64,000 bases of DNA from Ensifer sp. Root278 (GTDB lineage: Bacteria; Pseudomonadota; Alphaproteobacteria; Rhizobiales; Rhizobiaceae). Below the pieces are notes generated by a model, which worked only from the letters and a program-made list of their open reading frames with translations, did no database searches and had not been told where the DNA came from. Of this stretch, positions 59,445 to 64,000 are shown piece by piece. The translations under genes and the position numbers were made by a program. The stretch is from NCBI RefSeq assembly GCF_001429285.1, contig NZ_LMJJ01000005.1, positions 1-64,000 of the forward strand, written 5' to 3'. Within the stretch, counting starts at the first letter, position 1. Each line of letters opens with the position of its first letter.

Positions 59445-60347
59445 ATGGAGTATTTCGTCCAGCAGCTCGTCAACGGGCTGACTCTTGGGTCTATTTATGG
59501 TATGATCGCAATCGGTTATACCATGGTCTACGGCATCATTGGCATGATCAACTTCGCCCACGGCGATATCTTCATGCTCGGCGGCTTTGCTGCTTTGATT
59601 GTCTTTCTGCTTCTCACCTCATTTATAGCAGGCGTGCCGGTTGTACTTGCGCTTTTGCTTATGATGGTCGTGGCTATGCTCGCGGCGTCGCTGTGGAACT
59701 GGACGATCGAGAAGGTGGCCTACCGGCCACTGCGCGGGTCATTCCGGCTGGCGCCGCTGATCACCGCAATCGGCATGTCGATCGTGTTGTCGAACTTCAT
59801 CCAGGTGACGCAGGGACCGCGCAACAAGCCGATCCCGCCGCTCGTCTCGTCCGTCTATGAGGTTTTCGGCATCTCCATTTCGCTGAAGCAGATCATCATC
59901 ATCATCATCACGGCGATCCTGCTTTCCGTCTTCTGGTACATCGTCAACAGGACGCCGCTTGGTCGTGCACAGCGCGCCACCGAGCAGGATCGCAAGATGG
60001 CGGCTCTGCTCGGCGTCGACGTCGATCGTACGATCTCGGTGACCTTCATCATGGGTGCGGCACTCGCTGCTGTCGCGGGAACCATGTACCTGATGTATTA
60101 CGGCGTGGTCGTTTTTACCGACGGCTTCGTTCCCGGGGTCAAGGCATTCACCGCCGCCGTTCTCGGAGGCATTGGCTCGCTGCCGGGCGCTGTTTTGGGC
60201 GGACTTCTGATCGGCCTGATCGAGTCCCTGTGGTCGGCCTATTTCACCATCGACTACAAGGACGTTGCGACATTCTCCATTCTCGCAATCGTTCTGATCT
60301 TCAAGCCGTCGGGTATTCTCGGACGACCGGAAGTCGAGAAGGTATAA
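59445..60347 (+). CDS. livH: Branched-chain amino acid ABC importer permease LivH
   Basis: A 300-residue permease with about eight helices. Family signatures GLTLGSIYGMIAIGYTMVYGIIGMINFAHGDIFMLGGF at the N-terminus and GMNFRADR-like RATEQDRKMAALLGVDVDRTI in the coupling loop are clear, as is KAFTAAVLGGIGSLPGAVLGGLLIG. ATG 59445 has GGGGAAG upstream; the in-frame ATG at 59346 is rejected because the 33 extra residues are polar and unlike the family. First gene of livHMGF; 4 nt before livM. Confidence 0.94.
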   Translation: MEYFVQQLVNGLTLGSIYGMIAIGYTMVYGIIGMINFAHGDIFMLGGFAALIVFLLLTSFIAGVPVVLALLLMMVVAMLAASLWNWTIEKVAYRPLRGSFRLAPLITAIGMSIVLSNFIQVTQGPRNKPIPPLVSSVYEVFGISISLKQIIIIIITAILLSVFWYIVNRTPLGRAQRATEQDRKMAALLGVDVDRTISVTFIMGAALAAVAGTMYLMYYGVVVFTDGFVPGVKAFTAAVLGGIGSLPGAVLGGLLIGLIESLWSAYFTIDYKDVATFSILAIVLIFKPSGILGRPEVEKV

Positions 60348-60351
60348 TTCA

Positions 60352-61737
60352 ATGGCAAACATTGCTTCTACAACTGCAAGCGCCGGCACTGAGGTGACGG
60401 CGCGGGCCCTGCGCGAGTCTGTCTTCGCGGGCCTCATCACGCTCGGACTGTTCGTGCTGTTCGTCGGCCTCAAGACCGACCAGAACATCCGCAACGAGCT
60501 GATCCTGACACAACGTTGGGGCCTGCTGGCGATCTTCGTGATCATCGCCATGGTTGGCCGCTTCCTCATGGTCGCCTATGTCCAGCCGCGGCTTGCCCAG
60601 CGAAAGGCTGCCAAAGCGGCGGCGCCGGAAGTTGCCAAGGAGGAAAGCTTCTTCAGCCGCAATTTCTCGACGATTGCGATACTTGCCTTGATCCTTTATC
60701 CGCCGGTCATCGTCGCGCTAACCGGTGTTCAGGGCTCGCTGAAATGGGTGGACAATTTCGGCATCCAGATCCTGATCTATGTGATGCTCGCCTGGGGCCT
60801 GAACATCGTCGTCGGCCTCGCCGGCCTGCTGGACCTCGGTTACGTCGCTTTCTACGCAGTTGGTGCCTATTCCTACGCGCTGCTCTCCACCTATCTGGGC
60901 CTGTCCTTCTGGGTGTTGTTGCCGGTGGCCGGCCTCCTCGCCGCCTGCTGGGGCGTGGTCCTCGGCTTCCCGGTGCTGCGTCTGCGCGGAGACTATCTGG
61001 CGATCGTCACGCTCGCCTTTGGCGAAATCATCCGTCTTGTCCTGATCAACTGGACCGAGGTCACCAAAGGTACGTTCGGCGTGTCCGGCATTGCCAAGGC
61101 AACGCTGTTCGGCATCAAGTTCGATGCCTCCAAGGATGGCTTTGCCGCATTGATGGGGCTGCCGATCTCGTCGGTCTACTACAAGATCTTCCTATTCTAC
61201 CTGATCCTCGGTCTTTGCTTGATCACGGCTTTCGTGACGATCCGCATGCGTCGGATGCCGATCGGGCGCGCCTGGGAAGCGCTGCGCGAAGATGAGATCG
61301 CTTGCAAGTCGCTTGGCATCAACACGGTTACCACCAAGCTGACGGCTTTCGCCATGGGCGCCATGTTCGGCGGCATCGCCGGGTCCTTCTTCGCAGTACG
61401 CCAGGGCTTCGTGTCGCCCGAATCCTTCGTGTTCCTCGAATCCGCAGTGATCCTCGCGATCGTCGTCCTCGGCGGCATGGGGTCGCTGACGGGCATTGCG
61501 ATCGCAGCGATCGTCATGATCGGCGGTACCGAAATTCTGCGTGAGCTTGACTTCCTGAAGGCCGTCTTCGGACCGAACTTCACGCCGGAACTCTACCGCA
61601 TGCTGATCTTTGGCCTGGCCATGGTCGTCGTCATGGTCTGGAAGCCGCGCGGCTTCGTTGGATCGCGTGAACCGACCGCGTTCCTGCGCGAACGCAAGGC
61701 CGTCTCCGGCAGCTTTACCAAGGAAGGGCATGGCTGA
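60352..61737 (+). CDS. livM: Branched-chain amino acid ABC importer permease LivM
   Basis: A 461-residue permease. An N-terminal extension with three helices and an Ala/Lys-rich linker (residues about 1-105) precedes the core, in which GLNIVVGLAGLLDLGYVAFYAVGAYSYALL and the coupling loop AWEALREDEIACKSLGINT are hallmarks. Forms the channel with LivH. TGATG overlap (one base) with livG. Confidence 0.94.
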   Translation: MANIASTTASAGTEVTARALRESVFAGLITLGLFVLFVGLKTDQNIRNELILTQRWGLLAIFVIIAMVGRFLMVAYVQPRLAQRKAAKAAAPEVAKEESFFSRNFSTIAILALILYPPVIVALTGVQGSLKWVDNFGIQILIYVMLAWGLNIVVGLAGLLDLGYVAFYAVGAYSYALLSTYLGLSFWVLLPVAGLLAACWGVVLGFPVLRLRGDYLAIVTLAFGEIIRLVLINWTEVTKGTFGVSGIAKATLFGIKFDASKDGFAALMGLPISSVYYKIFLFYLILGLCLITAFVTIRMRRMPIGRAWEALREDEIACKSLGINTVTTKLTAFAMGAMFGGIAGSFFAVRQGFVSPESFVFLESAVILAIVVLGGMGSLTGIAIAAIVMIGGTEILRELDFLKAVFGPNFTPELYRMLIFGLAMVVVMVWKPRGFVGSREPTAFLRERKAVSGSFTKEGHG

Positions 61738-62630
61738 TGGCCCTCGAGACCACGACGATGACAATGACACAAGATCCCATTCTCAAGGTTGAGCACCTGT
61801 CGATGCGCTTCGGCGGTCTGATGGCCATCAACGACTTCTCTTTCGAGGCCTATCGCGGCGACATCACCGCGCTGATCGGCCCGAACGGGGCAGGTAAGAC
61901 GACGGTATTCAACTGCATCACCGGCTTCTACAAGCCGACGATGGGTATGATCACGATGAAGCAGAAGTCCGGAAAGGAGTATCTCCTCGAGCGGCTGCCG
62001 GACTTCGAGATCACCAAGCATGCAAAGGTGGCGCGTACGTTCCAGAACATCCGGATGTTCTCCGGCATGACCGTGCTCGAGAACCTGCTGGTCGCGCAGC
62101 ACAACAAACTGATGCTGGCGTCGGGCTATACCGTGCTCGGGCTCCTTGGATTTCCTGCCTACCGGCAGGCCTCCAGGGAGGCGACTGAACTCGCCAAGCA
62201 TTGGCTCGAAAAGGCATCGCTGATCGACCGGGCAGACGACCCTGCCGGGGACTTGCCCTACGGCGCGCAGCGGCGGTTGGAGATTGCTCGTGCCATGTGC
62301 ACGGGACCGGAGTTGCTGTGCCTCGATGAGCCTGCGGCTGGCCTCAATCCGCGCGAATCGCATGCCCTCAATGAACTTTTGCAGGGCATCCGCAGCGACA
62401 CCGGCACCTCCATCCTGCTGATCGAGCATGACATGTCCGTGGTCATGGAGATATCGGACCATGTCGTCGTGCTCGAATATGGGCAGAAGATCTCCGACGG
62501 CACCCCGGATTTCGTGAAGAACGATCCAAGGGTCATCGCGGCCTATCTAGGTGTCGAGGATGAAGAGGTTGAACAGGTGATCGAACAAATCGAGGAAATC
62601 GAAGGCGGGCAGGGAGGCACCAAGCAATGA
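61737..62630 (+). CDS. livG: Branched-chain amino acid ABC importer ATPase LivG
   Basis: A 297-residue ATPase: Walker A GPNGAGKTT near residue 45, LivG-specific VARTFQNIRMF, signature-like LPYGAQRRLEIARAM, Walker B LLCLDEPAAGLNPRE, H-loop LIEHDMSVVM. The C-terminus ends in an acidic stretch (EEVEQVIEQIEEIEGG). Works as a heterodimer with LivF; 4-nt overlap with it. Confidence 0.95.
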   Translation: MALETTTMTMTQDPILKVEHLSMRFGGLMAINDFSFEAYRGDITALIGPNGAGKTTVFNCITGFYKPTMGMITMKQKSGKEYLLERLPDFEITKHAKVARTFQNIRMFSGMTVLENLLVAQHNKLMLASGYTVLGLLGFPAYRQASREATELAKHWLEKASLIDRADDPAGDLPYGAQRRLEIARAMCTGPELLCLDEPAAGLNPRESHALNELLQGIRSDTGTSILLIEHDMSVVMEISDHVVVLEYGQKISDGTPDFVKNDPRVIAAYLGVEDEEVEQVIEQIEEIEGGQGGTKQ

Positions 62631-63352
62631 CTGCGCCGCTGCTGCAAGTGAAAGCCGTCGAAACCTACTACGGCAACATTCGGGCGCTGAGCGGCGTCGA
62701 TGTCGAGGTCCATCGCGGAGAAATCGTTTCGCTGATCGGTGCCAACGGCGCGGGCAAGTCGACATTGATGATGACGATCTGCGGCAGCCCGCAGGCGCGC
62801 ACCGGCACGGTGATGTTCGACGGCCATGACATCACGCGCCTGCCGACCCACGAAATCGCGCGTATGAGGATTGCCCAGTCGCCGGAAGGCCGCCGCATCT
62901 TCCCGCGCATGACGGTTTTCGAAAACCTGCAGATGGGGGCGAGCCTCGACAACCTGAAGCATTTCGACGAGGACGTGGAAAAGATCTTCAGGCTCTTTCC
63001 CCGGCTCAAGGAGCGTAAGGCGCAGCGCGGCGGCACGCTGTCAGGCGGCGAGCAGCAGATGCTCTCGATCGGCCGCGCGCTGATGGCACGGCCGAAGCTG
63101 TTGCTTCTCGACGAGCCGTCGCTTGGTCTCGCGCCGCTGATCGTCAAGGGCATCTTCGAAGCGATCAAGAAACTCAACAAGGAGGAAGGCCTGACCGTCT
63201 TCCTCGTCGAGCAGAACGCTTTCGGCGCGCTCAAGCTTTCGGACCGCGGCTATGTGATGGTCAACGGACGGGTGACGATGAGCGGCAGCGGCAGGGATCT
63301 GCTCGCCAATCCGGAAGTGCGCGCGGCCTATCTCGAAGGCGGCCGTCATTGA
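62627..63352 (+). CDS. livF: Branched-chain amino acid ABC importer ATPase LivF
   Basis: A 241-residue ATPase with Walker A GANGAGKST near residue 39, IAQSPEGRRIFPRMTVFENLQMG, signature LSGGEQQMLSIGRALM, Walker B LLLLDEPSLGLAP and FLVEQNAFGALKLSDRGYVMVNG. These are LivF hallmarks. Followed after 24 nt by a small membrane protein gene. Confidence 0.96.
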   Translation: MTAPLLQVKAVETYYGNIRALSGVDVEVHRGEIVSLIGANGAGKSTLMMTICGSPQARTGTVMFDGHDITRLPTHEIARMRIAQSPEGRRIFPRMTVFENLQMGASLDNLKHFDEDVEKIFRLFPRLKERKAQRGGTLSGGEQQMLSIGRALMARPKLLLLDEPSLGLAPLIVKGIFEAIKKLNKEEGLTVFLVEQNAFGALKLSDRGYVMVNGRVTMSGSGRDLLANPEVRAAYLEGGRH

Positions 63353-63376
63353 TCGGCCGCATCTGGAGCAAGTGAC

Positions 63377-63721
63377 ATGCAGGGAATTCTCTACGAAGAA
63401 GCGTCGATCTGGCAGTTTCTTTTCATAAGCTGCGTGCTTGGCGGCTGGACCGCCTGGCGCACGGGCAAGAGCGTGGCCGAAAGTTGGCATAACGTTCCGC
63501 GGCTGCTGCTCTACGTGGCGTTGCTCGGGCTGGCGATCCGTTTCATCCATCACGCCCTCTTCGGCGGCACGATGTTCAGCCTGCAATACTATATCGTGGA
63601 CACGATCGTGCTTTTGTTGTTTGCTACCGTAGCTTTCCGGTACTACCGGACCAAGCAAATGACCAAAATCTACTACTGGCTCTACGAGAAGGCTTCACCC
63701 TTCTCCTGGAAAACCAAATAA
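63377..63721 (+). CDS. Small membrane protein in liv operon (DUF6867-like)
   Basis: A 114-residue protein with three likely transmembrane segments (about 12-28, 42-60 and 72-88) and a basic, aromatic C-terminal tail (YYRTKQMTKIYYWLYEKASPFSWKTK). It sits between livF and the binding-protein gene and is codirectional. No enzymatic motif. Position suggests an accessory to the importer. I recall homologues in this place in other Rhizobiales, but the function is unknown. Confidence 0.8.
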   Translation: MQGILYEEASIWQFLFISCVLGGWTAWRTGKSVAESWHNVPRLLLYVALLGLAIRFIHHALFGGTMFSLQYYIVDTIVLLLFATVAFRYYRTKQMTKIYYWLYEKASPFSWKTK

Positions 63722-63749
63722 AGGGAACAGCGCGTGCCGGTCCGCCGCG

Positions 63750-63772
63750 GCCGGTGCGAAGGAAACACCGGC
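63750..63772 (+). promoter_or_regulatory. Hairpin upstream of liv binding-protein gene
   Basis: GCCGGTG (63750-63756), a 9-nt loop and CACCGGC (63766-63772) form a perfect 7-bp stem between the small membrane gene and the binding-protein gene. It could stabilise a separate transcript of the latter. Confidence 0.5.
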
Positions 63773-63837
63773 GCAACTATGGTGGGCATTGCGCAGGTTG
63801 ATAACGAGACCCGCTCGAATATTTGGGAGTAACAAGA

Positions 63838-64000
63838 ATGAAAAAATCTCTTCTGTCGGCCGTTGCGCTGACGGCAATGGTCGCCTTCAGCGGCACGGCC
63901 TGGGCTGATATTCTCGTTGGTGTCGCCGGCCCGCTGACTGGCCCGAACGCCGCCTTCGGTGCGCAGCTCCAGAAAGGTGCCGAACAGGCCGCTGCCGACA
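63838..64000 (+). CDS. livK: Branched-chain amino acid binding protein (partial, 3' end outside)
   Basis: The first 54 codons of a family 6 periplasmic binding protein: signal peptide residues 1-23 (MVAFSGTAWA, cut before DILVGVAG) and the start of the ligand domain (GVAGPLTGPNAAFGAQLQKGAEQAA), typical of LivJ/LivK. GGGAG lies nine bases upstream. It completes the livHMGF importer. The window ends inside the gene. Confidence 0.9.
   Translation, partial: MKKSLLSAVALTAMVAFSGTAWADILVGVAGPLTGPNAAFGAQLQKGAEQAAAD

Overview
The window looks like chromosomal DNA of a fast-growing rhizobium, most likely Sinorhizobium/Ensifer (Rhizobiaceae). The grounds are uniformly GC-rich coding sequence with long antisense shadow frames, rhizobial intergenic palindromes (two RIME1-like elements and a family of about 45-nt REP-like palindromes), a coxMNOP-type oxidase cluster, a livHMGF operon with a small extra membrane protein, and many ABC importers for nitrogenous compounds. 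No IS element, prophage, CRISPR array or integron was seen; the content is metabolic and regulatory.

Layout. 1-250: a row of four short hairpins, then an initiator tRNA-fMet and its terminator, probably the distal end of an rrn operon. 301-2944: divergent TetR/SDR pair with twin operators, then an aldo/keto reductase. 3028-5589: an FAD/GcvT-type N-methyl demethylase homologue. 5909-11133 (minus): an alternative aa3-type cytochrome c oxidase (subunits II, I, two III-like, IV) and a soluble cytochrome c. 11338-17572 (minus): a CUT1 sugar-type ABC importer in line with a PLP-dependent trans-sulfuration-type enzyme and a GntR regulator. 17717-24570: a small exported protein, an M24 peptidase, a GntR regulator, a gamma-glutamylputrescine synthetase/oxidase pair, a transglutaminase-fold protein lacking catalytic residues, and a short membrane protein. 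24582-31929: SnoaL-like protein, TetR regulator and a polyamine-type ABC importer followed by an MBL hydrolase and an aldehyde dehydrogenase. 32100-34190: DMT exporter and aminotransferase.

34271-43631 is a probable guanidino-compound/polyamine island: LysR regulator, long ureohydrolase (agmatinase family), polar amino acid importer without an ATPase gene, complete PotABCD-type importer, and a nitrilase-family amidase translationally coupled to it. 43812-48202 is a likely quinone/electrophile detoxification cluster: MhqO-like dioxygenase, FMN reductase, a dioxygenase-hydrolase fusion (MhqO+MhqD in one chain) and an SDR. 48391-51131: Crp/Fnr regulator, Dps (with a good EcfG/RpoE2-type promoter), single-domain response regulator, CysQ. 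51363-59155: heterotetrameric sarcosine oxidase soxBDAG plus a second dimethylglycine/sarcosine dehydrogenase-like protein. 59445-64000: branched-chain amino acid importer livHMGF, a small membrane protein, and the start of the binding protein, cut by the window edge.

Taken together, most of the window serves uptake and oxidative breakdown of methylated amines, polyamines and amino acids, each module usually with its own regulator. All functional calls are from reading motifs and family resemblance; no database search was run.
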